64,000 bases of DNA from Aplectana chamaeleonis (taxonomy: Eukaryota > Nematoda > Chromadorea > Rhabditida > Cosmocercidae). This document shows, piece after piece, positions 21,601 through 26,731 of the stretch (its first letter is position 1; the number at the start of each line of letters is the position of its first letter). The notes under the pieces were generated by a model. That model made no database searches and was not told where the DNA came from. It worked only from the letters and a program-made list of their open reading frames with translations. Both the position numbers and the translations under genes were made by a program. The DNA lies in contig JAPDOI010001220.1 of assembly GCA_029168955.1 (NCBI GenBank), positions 124,001-188,000 on the forward strand. Reading direction: 5' to 3'.

Positions 21601-21925
21601 CAGGTTTAAAAAATGTTGTAGAAATGCACATCACATTTGTCTTGCAACAGATGAGTTCACTAAGCAACCTTCCTTTGGGATAAGTGATGAAGACAAGTAT
21701 TTGTCTACATCTAAGGTGTAGTTCTTTGCTCACTCTTCCCGTGCATCATATCCTACCCAGTGAATGTAATGAAATGCGAATAGTATGTAACAATCTACCA
21801 CAGCCTTCATCCTCATCACGTTTTAGGTGGAGTATCGGATGACGAATCGTGCCAGTGGCGCGAAACCTCATTGGGATGAGGGAGACTCATTGGATGGGGA
21901 GTGCGAAGTCGAGGATGAGGTCTGA
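1436..21925 (+). CDS. daf-2: Insulin/IGF receptor tyrosine kinase, DAF-2 type (5' exons lie outside the window)
   Basis: This is the receptor of the insulin/IGF signalling pathway, a membrane tyrosine kinase that in nematodes controls dauer or infective-larva arrest, growth and lifespan (family knowledge). Exons read from splice signals and frame continuity are 1436-1554, 1614-1777, 1819-1857, 7532-7614, 7858-8049, 8303-8414, 8473-8571, 8647-8737, 11126-11274, 11350-11441, 11502-11598, 11670-11816, 12500-12586, 12645-12762, 12864-12970, 20396-20572, 20637-20797, 20878-21015, 21084-21189, 21329-21439 and 21827-21925, with a possible extra exon at 21604-21715. Phases agree at every junction from 1436 to 21439. 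Domain order is FN3, insert domain with basic cleavage sites, FN3, transmembrane helix, NPEY motif, kinase, short acidic tail. The L1-CR-L2 exons are missing from the window. Three introns (5.7, 2.4 and 7.4 kb) are filled with transposons; the others are mostly 40-90 bp. The splice model is by eye and unconfirmed by transcripts. Confidence 0.95.
2125..2478. mobile_element. MITE, TTAA/AGGCACAGTCC family, degraded copy
   Basis: Begins AAAGGCACAGTCCAAC and ends TTGGACTGTGC. Its interior (gatcacaatggt, gacgagttgtc, tcgcttattcggagga) matches the better preserved copy at 48504-48989. The flanking TTAA is damaged (TCAA on the left). It lies in the 5.7 kb daf-2 intron. Confidence 0.7.
2479..3229. other. 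daf-2 intron sequence, nothing recognised
   Basis: Unique-looking intronic DNA. An open frame at 2779-3039 matches no receptor domain and has no other recognisable motif. Confidence 0.35.
3372..3410 (+). other. 2A-like motif (copy 1, consensus retained)
   Basis: [13 protein letters not shown] directly after a hydrophobic run and directly before the zinc-finger remnant. It satisfies the NPGP core and the upstream (G)(V)E of functional 2A peptides. Confidence 0.8.
3658..3687. repeat. (CT)15 microsatellite
   Basis: Thirty bases of uninterrupted CT inside the endonuclease region of retrotransposon copy 1. Copy 2 has no such tract, so it expanded after insertion. Confidence 0.95.
4440..4879. mobile_element. 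MITE, TTAA/AGGCACAGTCC family, inserted in retrotransposon copy 1
   Basis: The right end is GAGGTTGGACTGTGCCT followed by TTAA (4880-4883). The interior matches the copy at 48504-48989 (GTTTTGGAGA, ACGCTGATCACA, GTGGACGAGTTGTC). The left terminus is worn away. Relative to copy 2 it replaces about 18 codons between the endonuclease and RT. Confidence 0.75.
6862..7044 (+). pseudogene. Retrotransposon C-terminal cysteine motif, copy 1
   Basis: Encodes [21 protein letters not shown], the CX2C...H...C tail found after the RT in this family; compare 17172-17450 in copy 2. It is separated from the RT frame by a stop and frameshift at 6778-6860. Confidence 0.75.
7093..7531. other. daf-2 intron remainder
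   Basis: Unique AT-rich intron sequence leading to a pyrimidine-rich tract and the TTTTTAG acceptor at 7531. Nothing else seen. Confidence 0.5.
7532..8737 (+). CDS. daf-2: daf-2 exons: insert domain, alpha/beta cleavage sites, second FN3 region
   Basis: Five exons. Exon 7532-7614 encodes the conserved block [12 protein letters not shown] just before the receptor processing region. Exon 7858-8049 (an in-frame alternative acceptor lies at 7885) is acidic then basic and contains RPRHRFRR. Exon 8303-8414 begins [11 protein letters not shown]. Either basic cluster fits the R-x-[K/R]-R furin rule for separating alpha and beta chains. Exons 8473-8571 and 8647-8737 encode [12 protein letters not shown] and [17 protein letters not shown], matching the receptor FN3 strand pattern with its two cysteines. 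Phases close exactly between all five exons. Confidence 0.88.
8816..9080. repeat. 41-bp tandem satellite (TTCGAATATATTCGAAAATC)
   Basis: About six copies of a 41-bp unit; the word GAATATATTCG starts at 8821, 8862 and 8903. The unit is itself partly palindromic around TTCGAATATATTCGAA. It begins 80 bp downstream of daf-2 exon 8647-8737. The unit length and core are close to the 42-bp satellite at 24985-25335. Confidence 0.9.
9075..9296 (-). other. Possible coding fragment, unrecognised
   Basis: The minus strand reads [20 protein letters not shown] and [20 protein letters not shown] with protein-like composition before running into the satellite. I do not recognise the family. It could be an exon of a transposon or chance. 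Confidence 0.2.
9297..10107. other. daf-2 intron, nothing recognised
   Basis: No domain, repeat or RNA gene recognised. A short + strand open frame (9418-9672) is basic but not identifiable. Confidence 0.35.
10108..10216. repeat. Imperfect inverted repeat with inner hairpin
   Basis: CTGCTAAATGCCATGAATG at 10108 pairs with the complement ending CATTTAGCAG at 10216. Inside it a tight hairpin is formed by TGTATACCATTG and CAATGGTATACA. Likely a small foldback element in the daf-2 intron. Confidence 0.75.
10588..10866. mobile_element. 279-bp MITE with ~100-bp inverted repeats (copy 1 of 2)
   Basis: Starts CTGTGCTTCTCCGGGC and ends GCCCAGAGAAGCACAG. The arms run in with CGGTCC..TTGCG..ACACGCTT. 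A second copy lies at 34450-34727 with TA on both sides, which suggests a Tc1/mariner-type TA target. The left flank of this copy has lost the TA. Confidence 0.8.
11126..11816 (+). CDS. daf-2: daf-2 exons: last FN3 repeat, transmembrane helix, NPEY motif
   Basis: Four exons (11126-11274, 11350-11441, 11502-11598, 11670-11816). The FN3 repeat shows [21 protein letters not shown] and [14 protein letters not shown], both signature strands of the membrane-proximal receptor repeat. The last exon begins with about 23 hydrophobic residues ([13 protein letters not shown] and on) followed by FVKKYY, a transmembrane helix with a basic stop-transfer. It ends in SANPEYLSQ. The NPEY tetrapeptide is the juxtamembrane docking site for IRS/PTB-domain adaptors in this family. 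Exon 11502 is chosen over an upstream acceptor at 11464 because only it restores the phase. Confidence 0.93.
11888..12436. mobile_element. MITE, TTAA/AGGCAGTGTTCACG family, in daf-2 intron
   Basis: Begins AGGCAGTGTTCACGATGGAAA after TTGA and ends AACAGTGCCT before CCAA; the TTAA flanks have decayed. It makes up most of the 683-bp intron between the transmembrane exon and the first kinase exon. Confidence 0.7.
12500..12970 (+). CDS. daf-2: daf-2 exons: kinase N-lobe
   Basis: Three exons (12500-12586, 12645-12762, 12864-12970). They encode the glycine loop [15 protein letters not shown], the catalytic lysine in CAIKTV, the alpha-C segment [11 protein letters not shown] with its glutamate, and the hinge strand [11 protein letters not shown]. 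All residues needed for ATP binding in the N-lobe are present. The following intron, 12971-20395, splits the hinge from the next exon (GNLRDYLRS) and is 7.4 kb long because of nested transposons. Confidence 0.96.
13262..13534. mobile_element. MITE, AGCAGACACGCTC family, left half (split by retrotransposon copy 2)
   Basis: Starts CAGCAGACACGCTCAAAAATG after TTAA (13258-13261). It matches the complete copy at 19281-19776 base by base up to AGAGTGACCGTA, where the non-LTR element begins. The other half resumes at 17488. Confidence 0.88.
13550..16726 (+). CDS. Retrotransposon polyprotein: 2A leader, PHD-like finger, APE endonuclease, reverse transcriptase
   Basis: One open frame of about 1,055 codons. 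In order: hydrophobic leader [20 protein letters not shown] then GP (2A-like, 13688-13726), a C4HC3 PHD-like finger (13738-13885; [26 protein letters not shown]), and an APE endonuclease (about 13915-14590). The endonuclease carries [37 protein letters not shown] and ASDHVPI, with all catalytic residues present. The RT (about 15230-16100) has [32 protein letters not shown] and [17 protein letters not shown]. The thumb region has LGVFLDP and [11 protein letters not shown]. Two key substitutions are visible: the catalytic box is YAVD instead of YADD, and the 2A asparagine is isoleucine. No in-frame ATG lies between the element's 5' end and the leader; a 110-codon ORF with ATG at 13557 overlaps in another frame. 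It ends early where the MITE at 16695 supplies a stop. Confidence 0.92.
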   Translation: MQDVQPTRGGSVESTLWRLIKRTSITPCGVFSYWECSWLAATLLCILLLRAGIERIPGPRSKTPRYPCCHCGLSAQHASIQCGGCLGWVHLKCSGLSSYDDYTHAYCCMSCSVNPPRVPQHSLCIYQLNINGLRAKIAELPVYIDRTQPDVILLQETKLSPSSPSLPRLPGYLSYHVPRTSHGSGVSTFVKSSIPSHLIDLPTDDVVEYLGVHIVLQSGPLDIVNVYIPPSTSCPNAFDPSNYLHTVHTALSSSSVVVAGDFNAHSPSWFSPLEPDNRGELIELFADDCDLVPINEDNPTRLPAVGRPSSPDITFVSSSLAISCNWSTDVVLASDHVPIITSLDLSLNSLLALFSGSRCKSYSNYRKANWDLFKEVLLSQAADYPRNGTVYDKEKFVVKAIERASKAAIPTGRIRTFHPNVPSEVLDLITMRDDKRRSDPNDPAVQQLSDNITELLNQHKQQRWKELTESIDFAADARKAWTTLKRISGKRMSTDRNMLEFPSGRFEHGYKAACLLGKLFTSASSPRDMQNRRTVRAIRKLNRLDVPAISPSAIDKIIKSMKNSRAEGPDGISAVHLKHLPDPYHELLSDLIYSSFSSGVIPARWKQAVVIPIAKPGKPLDKAASHRPISLLSPLAKLAEKVVNTLLQNALQRYTHQYGFKKEYSTITALTSITEHIIAGLNCKTPPGRSLVVAIDLSAAFDSVSIPLLSKSILESDMPSWSKRWINSSVKNRSIRVKFDGHLSSSVPLKAGVPQGGVLSPSLFSLFLSDIPEPPTGIHLCLYAVDITIVCTDSVIDRATATMNNYLRTLAAYLKSKLLTVSASKSSVTLCTTATIEHRLHPKVIWDGHELPLSKHPRLLGVFLDPSLRFHENARIRAASANSRNNILRALAGTTWGSTKEVLRMTYRAMVQPVLEYGAPIWTRHLSESFWCRLQRTQNAALRLITGCHKSTPIPHLHQETVLLPVKEHCLLQSQQFLISIVKSPTHPNYHLLSSGPHPRSIRTPLSASLSAVDQQRWATSELSRRRLQMAEHTRFVAEYLSDAQPNLKAQSRLRNEI
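13688..13726 (+). other. 2A-like motif (copy 2, asparagine replaced)
   Basis: [13 protein letters not shown] aligned to the 2A consensus (D/G)(V/I)ExNPGP; ATT stands where AAT would encode the asparagine. The change is expected to abolish ribosome skipping. Copy 1 retains [13 protein letters not shown] at 3372-3410. Confidence 0.8.
16695..17171. mobile_element. MITE, TTAA/AGGCACAGTCC family, inserted in retrotransposon copy 2
   Basis: Intact TTAA on both sides (16691-16694, 17172-17175). Ends AGGCACAGTCCAGGCTGAGG and GAGGTTGGACTGTGCCT. The body is in reverse orientation relative to the copy at 48504 (GACAACTCGTCCACCAT here). This is the youngest layer of the nest. Confidence 0.9.
17172..17450 (+). 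CDS. Retrotransposon polyprotein C-terminus (cut off by MITE)
   Basis: Continues the RT polyprotein after the MITE. The frame lines up with 16694 if one TTAA copy and the MITE are discounted. Encodes [20 protein letters not shown] and a cysteine motif [20 protein letters not shown], the CX2C-H-C tail typical of CR1/Jockey/ingi-like RTs, and stops 37 bp before the (AAG)n tail. Confidence 0.85.
   Translation, partial: LIYGGVPPRVDDSEAGLPRRTRTILAGLRCGHSRYLKAYTHRIDQSVPDKCPDCECAEHDSLHLFSCPARPTTLSGRDLWYKPCEVASFLRL
17488..17594. mobile_element. MITE, AGCAGACACGCTC family, right half
   Basis: Resumes at the second copy of the 13-bp target duplication and ends TTTTCGAGCGTGTCTGCTGCCT before TTGA. The complete element at 19281-19776 shows the same right end. 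With 13262-13534 this makes a MITE of roughly 380 bp. Confidence 0.85.
17601..18228. other. daf-2 intron, nothing recognised
   Basis: No repeat boundary, domain or RNA gene recognised. Confidence 0.35.
18233..18670. mobile_element. MITE, TTAA/AGGCAGTGTTCACG family
   Basis: TTAA at 18229-18232, start ATGCAGTGTTCACGATAAATT, end CATCGTGTACACTGCCT before CTAA. Same ends as the elements at 63111-63594 and 11888-12436. Confidence 0.75.
18671..19276. other. daf-2 intron, nothing recognised
   Basis: No identifiable feature. Confidence 0.35.
19281..19776. mobile_element. MITE, AGCAGACACGCTC family, complete copy
   Basis: TTGA on both sides (19277-19280, 19777-19780). Starts AGCAGCAGACACGCTC and ends GAGAGTGTCTGCTGTCT. 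It shows the uninterrupted sequence (AAAGTGACCGTACTAGAACG) at the site where copy 2 of the retrotransposon entered its sister element. Confidence 0.85.
19781..20395. other. daf-2 intron up to the TTTCAG acceptor
   Basis: GC-richer stretch with CGACGCAG-type words and no recognisable feature. It ends at the acceptor for exon 20396. Confidence 0.4.
20396..21189 (+). CDS. daf-2: daf-2 exons: kinase C-lobe
   Basis: Four exons (20396-20572, 20637-20797, 20878-21015, 21084-21189). They carry the catalytic loop [11 protein letters not shown], the metal-binding [10 protein letters not shown], and the activation loop DIYYHEYY with tyrosines at the usual autophosphorylation positions. They continue with [23 protein letters not shown] and [11 protein letters not shown]. 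Every invariant receptor tyrosine kinase residue I checked (K, E, HRD, N, DFG, APE, D, R) is intact, so the kinase should be active. Confidence 0.97.
21329..21925 (+). CDS. daf-2: daf-2 exons: C-terminal tail (last splice choices uncertain)
   Basis: Exon 21329-21439 follows the kinase in phase ([19 protein letters not shown]...). A direct splice to 21827-21925 stays in frame and gives an acidic end ([14 protein letters not shown], then TGA at 21923). A further stretch, 21604-21715, is bounded by TTCCAG and AAG/GTGTAG, is open in the frame that would feed the last exon, and reads like protein ([20 protein letters not shown]). It would need two bases carried over from an exon I could not place; reading 21517-21540 in phase gives a stop. 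The tail is much shorter than in free-living worms, or additional exons are missed. Confidence 0.7.
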
Positions 21926-22343
21926 CAAAAGGCCTTCTAACCATTTGTAAGAGTTTTATCGTCGTTCTCGTTCATTTACGTGTCTACGCTGCGGGTAGTG
22001 TGTGTTTAACTGTTAATTTGTTGTTATAATAACTGAGTATTGTTGTACATTTCTCAAGGTCTTATCCACAGATGATATATATGTAGTAGTTAGTCCACCT
22101 CCAAAGTTTGAATAAGGCTCAGCTATCATGTGAAACATATCCCTATTGTTATGGTTATATTTGTGGGTAAATGTCTCCCTGTATGTGCTCTCTGTCTGTC
22201 TCTTTCTTTCCTCTCCTCTGTGTCCACTGTCTACGATTCTACAGATTTGACTATGTTGCTTTCAATCCTACGTTACTGTAAGTACAAAGCGGGTGTAAAT
22301 TGAGGACGCAAGGTCGTCTATGGCCATCACGAGAGTTGTGTCA
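21926..22343. other. daf-2 3' flank / 3' UTR
   Basis: Follows the proposed stop. No canonical AATAAA seen; AATAAG occurs near 22112. AT- and T-rich, consistent with a 3' UTR. Confidence 0.4.
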
Positions 22344-22351
22344 GTTCTGCG

Positions 22352-22658
22352 CAGGGTTGAGCAGCTCGTTGTGGCGATTTTCGACGCGGCTACGACCCCC
22401 CCCATTTCCCCTTTTTTAACCCAGAATTTAACGACCCCCCTAGGACCAAAAAAATTTCTAGCTTTATTTGGAGTCAAAATTTGAAGAAAAGCGGAACTTG
22501 TGGCAGTATTTTTTTGCATCAAGTTCGGTCGCGGCTGACGTGGACGCCTATTTTTCTTCAAAATTTCACGAGCCCCTCCAAATTTTCATTTTTTTTACAA
22601 AATTTCCAAAAATTTTACGACCCCCCGTTGTGGCCAGTCACAACGCTGCTCAACCCTG
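22352..22658. mobile_element. hAT-type MITE with perfect 8-bp target duplication
   Basis: Ends CAGGGTTGAGCAGC and GCTGCTCAACCCTG; flanked by GTTCTGCG on both sides (22344-22351, 22659-22666). The interior carries two TTACGACCCCCC / TTAACGACCCCCC words. 307 bp, no coding. Confidence 0.92.
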
Positions 22659-22666
22659 GTTCTGCG

Positions 22667-23468
22667 TGTTTGAGTTGAGAATCAAATCGATTTTGTGAAA
22701 GCTGACACAATTTTCAATGCCCCTCCTATATAGTTCTATTTATCTCAAAGATGTTTTGGGATTGTCGTGATTGGCGTAACTCATTCATTCCACTGATTAT
22801 TGTCATTCTGTTTTGACAATTTGGTATGTTCTTATTCCTGTCACCATTATCATAATTACCAATCATTAACTGCATACTCACTCATCTACTTCCTAATTCA
22901 GTTTGCAAATCATCTCAGCGTTTCTCTCTTTTCTCTAACCTTGCGTATCTATTTGTGGGATGGTTGCTGGTCAATCCATCCTCGTCCATGTATAAAACCT
23001 GGAATGGTTCTCCCTACGACTTCAGCAAGTAATACATGCACTTTTATTTTTTCTGCACGCCACTAGTTGTATCGTTGACAGCCCGAAAACCAACTTCCCT
23101 CTACATAGTGCATGTGTTGCTGATTGTACGAAGCCAGGGTCTGACCACTGGGATTCCGACCGTTCATTCGAGTAGTTAAGTATAGATGAACGGGTATGAA
23201 GGTAGAGAACTTTATGGGATAGACAGATCGCTGTCTGATCTTCAGAGAGTATTGCAATTGTCCCATACTCACCGTCCCTATTGTTGCTCTGTGTTGTCGC
23301 ACTCCGGGAATTCACTCGGGGCCATGATACTTTCGTGTTGTACGTGTTGTACATAATCCGATGATTTGTAAATTTACATAATTAAAGTGTTTATTGCTAA
23401 CTTGTTGCTGCTGCTTTCCATTTAAATGTACCCGCCGGTCCGTGGGGTTTCGCATCACAAGTATGATC
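22667..23468. other. Intergenic, nothing recognised
   Basis: No domain or repeat recognised. Open frames at 22800-23066 (+) and 23022-23354 (-) have no identifiable motif. Confidence 0.35.
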
Positions 23469-23612
23469 GGCATGGATCCTTATGAGACTGCGTTCCTCAT
23501 TGGAGGTAGGCGCAAACTAGGTGCCATACGCTATAACATATATGTTATAGCGTATGGCACCTAGTTTGCGCCTACCTCTATTAGCGAACGCAAAGTCTCA
23601 CTAGGATCCATG
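23469..23612. repeat. Perfect 76-bp palindrome inside a longer inverted repeat
   Basis: 23503-23578 is a spacerless perfect palindrome centred at 23540/23541 (...AACATA/TATGTT...). The symmetry continues imperfectly outward to CATGGATCCT on the left and AGGATCCATG on the right. Confidence 0.95.
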
Positions 23613-24229
23613 TCAACGTTAAGGTGGTAGTTCAGCTCTAAACCCGGAATGCTGCTGTCAACTTTAATTGTGTCCCATTTATTTTGATCTGGATCAGGGC
23701 TGTGCGGAATTTTCTGTTTTCTGCCCAATTTTTTCCATTTTTCTGTTCTCTGTAAAAATAGGCAAATTTTGGCAGAACACAAAAAACCGTGAACCGCGAT
23801 TGGTGGCAGGATTACCCTAGAGAAGAGAGGCCGGATTAATCCAAGCTAAGCCAGTAAGGTAATGGTGAATGTGACCCGGGTTCTCAGAAGTCCCCCCACG
23901 CTAAACACTAATCTCGCTATACAGGTTGGTTATGCGTCCTGGCTCGTGTGGCGTGGTGGCAGGAGGCGCTGCTGTTCGCTGTACACGGTCGGGCTCGATC
24001 CTCGCCAAAGTAAAACGTACCCGGTCCTTGAATTCGTAGCAGATTCTTGTACGGAGAAGAGGGCGCTCACTGGTAAGTCGGCTGGCCCTTGCAAGCCATA
24101 GGCGCGAAAATTCTCTACGGAGGCGAAATCGAATGCGCTGCACATCATAATCGGGAAGTCGAGTCCTTACATTTATCTAATAGTGATTTCCCCTACCCAG
24201 AGGCCAAGCGTAAATAAATCCCTCAGATG
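23613..24229. other. Intergenic, nothing recognised
   Basis: No gene or repeat boundary recognised. Confidence 0.35.
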
Positions 24230-24237
24230 GTATACAG

Positions 24238-24961
24238 CAGGGGTGTGCGTTAATGAAAAATGTTTTTTCGTTAAGCGTTAATCGTTAATTTTCGAGAAAA
24301 TACTGCGTTAGCCCGTTAATGCGTTAACACGTTAATTTTGCACGTTGTTAAAAATTTTCAAAACCTTACATGACCACAACGGAAATCAATCACAAGAGGT
24401 CCCAGAAAAATAACACATCCTCTTATGACGTCAACAGGACGTCGTGGAAAGCAGTAGGGCTTCAGAAGCCGTAGGCACGGTCTCGTGGGAAATAGCTAGG
24501 GCTTCAGATGACGTGGTCAGAACTTCATGGAAAAAGCGTAGGCCTTCAGATGATGTCATGGAAAGTAGGTAGGGATTCAGGTAACGTCAATAGCACGTCA
24601 TGGAAAGAAGGCAGAGCTCCAGATGGCGACGTCAGGAAGACGTGGAAAGTGGACGAGCCGTCAGATTGCGTCAGCAGGACTTAGCGAAAAATAGGCGTGC
24701 GTCGCTTCCTAGAAAGGTCAGCGATATAGTTCACAGCAATCGAAAATTGACCTCGCCGCAAGCCGACGCAACCTACACGGTCCCAGTTTTGAATCTGCCA
24801 TTGAAGCAGATCAATCAGTGCCATAATCATACTGCAATTAACGAACTCAAATTAACGTGAGTTTAGGACTTTTTCGTTAAGCGTTAATCGTTAATTTTCT
24901 AAAATTAACCGCGTTAACCCGTTAATGCGTTATCACGTTAACGGTATAACGCACAGCTCTG
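24238..24961. mobile_element. hAT-type MITE with perfect 8-bp target duplication and internal minisatellite
   Basis: Ends CAGGGGTGTGCGTTA and TAACGCACAGCTCTG; flanked by GTATACAG (24230-24237, 24962-24969). Near both ends lies the same direct block TTCGTTAAGCGTTAATCG plus GTTAATGCGTTA (24263-24337 and 24869-24943). The middle (about 24428-24705) is a degenerate ~42-bp minisatellite (ATGGAAA..GTAGG.CTTCAGATGACGTC). Confidence 0.92.
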
Positions 24962-24984
24962 GTATACAGTATACTTTTACATTT

Positions 24985-25335
24985 TCAGTTTTTTTTTTCG
25001 AATATTCGACTTTTCGAATAATTCGGTATTTTGAACTTTTCGAATATCCGACTTTTCGAATAATTCGGGAATTTGAACTTCTCGAAAATTCGATTTTTCG
25101 AATAATTCGTGATTTTGAACTTATCGAATATTCGACTTTTCGAATAATTCGGGATTTTGAACTTTTCGAATATCCGACTTTTCGAATAATTCGGGAATTT
25201 GAACTTCTCGAAAATTCGATTTTTCGAATAATTCGTGATTTTGAACTTATCGAATATTCGACTTTTCGAATAATTCGGGATTTTGAACTTTTCGAATACG
25301 GGATTTTGAACTTTTTGAATATTCCACTTTTCGGA
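24985..25335 (+). repeat. 42-bp satellite in a 126-bp higher-order array, open throughout
   Basis: Three diverged 42-bp units form a 126-bp block that is repeated; CGAATATCCGACTTTTCG starts at 25041 and again at 25167. Because 42 is a multiple of three, one frame stays open through the array and reads a 14-residue repeat: FELFEYPTFRIIRE, FELLENSIFRIIRD, FELIEYSTFRIIRD, then the same three again. No start context or flanking gene suggests it is expressed. Confidence 0.9.
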
Positions 25336-25339
25336 TAAA

Positions 25340-26109
25340 AAGTCGACTTTTTCGATCGACTGTCGAATGATTTTTCAATTTTTTTTTCATTTGACCATTA
25401 GAGTAAGTCAAAAAAATGTTTTGTCATTCTCACTCATTTCCAGAAAAAAGCTAAATTACTTGAGCTAGCATACTCTATCCTTTTTTTGGGACTGAACTGA
25501 ACTTTCAAACAATTGCTTCTCACCATTTAGTTCCGGTAGGTAGTAAGTACAAAACATTAACTCGGGCACCGGTTTCTTAAATAGACTTTTGAAATCCACC
25601 GCCGCTGCCGTATTAAACCATGTTTTGACTGGATCGCTGCTGTTTCCCATCGCAGCGATTTTGCACCCGCTGCTGCAGCGATGTAGCAGCGGCAGGAATT
25701 CTGTTCATAGTGCATAGCCTCACGGACGATCGAAGGAATTCAATCAGTCAGTGAAATCATAGGCTGGTTGTCATCAATAACACGTTTCGACTCGTAAACA
25801 CTGATCTTGTAATATGAAAAGGTCAATATTCACTAGACGAAACGTGTCATCCGCTGGCGATCGCTCCATCGCTGCCATTATTGCAGCGATGGAGTGATGA
25901 TCAGCGACCATCGAGAACCGCTCCTCCAGCAGCGAAGCGATAAAACATAGGTTTTCGTCGCCGCGACTCAGCTATGTAGGACGTTTGCCACGAAGCGATC
26001 ACAATTGAAGCGCCTTTCCATTACGCGCGATGGTAATGGAACATTTGTCCCTCGCATGGCCGCAGCGACCAGATTTAGTCAAAACATGGCTTTAGGCATC
26101 TTTCATAGT
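25340..26109. other. Intergenic, short inverted words only
   Basis: Contains GCAGCGAT-type words in both orientations (25650-25690, 25850-25900) and an inverted pair CACGTTTCG / CGAAACGTG (25783, 25849). No gene recognised. Confidence 0.35.
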
Positions 26110-26478
26110 CCTCACCGCAAGCGTGGCACGCGCGTAAAGCGCTGGAAGCGCGGTGGACAATGAAAGTTCTTAGCGCGCGTGCCGTCCGTCCAGCGCCGCC
26201 AAAGCGGCACCGCCCGAGCCGCCATAACGGTTTCGCCATTTCAATCACTACTTCCTTCTCAGTTTAGGTCCACTCCATCATAAAGGATTATGAGACTATC
26301 CTACGGTACCGTATACGCAAGTGCAAGCCAGGAATTTCTGTCTATGTCACAGCTAAGGCCCAACTTTAACCCGCACCGCCCTGGCGGTGGCGCAAGAAAT
26401 TCGATAGTTGTTTCTCGCGCGCGCCGCGCGGTGAGAACTTTTATAGTCCACCGCTCGTCCCGCGCGTGCCGCGCTTAG
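26110..26478. repeat. GC-rich inverted repeat
   Basis: Left arm about 26122-26175 (GGCACGCGCG, GCGGTGGAC, AAAGTTCTTA, GCGCGC); right arm about 26411-26478 is its complement in the same order (GCGCGC, GAGAACTTTTATAGTCCACCGC, CGCGCGTGCC). Probable foldback element. Confidence 0.7.
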
Positions 26479-26731
26479 GCCAAGTGCATACTTCGTCGCG
26501 GGTGCGACGGGGTCGCCGCGACAGAGAGTCCTCAACGACGTGATCGGTTATCGGCCGGTCGCCTGCAAATGGAGTTGACACAATATCGCATCCACTACAA
26601 AATGCACACATTATATTCTTGACAGAGCGCACCTTCATCTCCTCTCAATATTAGCGTCTGATGTTCTGTAACCTAAAATGGGTTCATTTGTGTGTGCCTA
26701 ACACGGAGGTGGACTTTGTTTTCGTTCAGCC

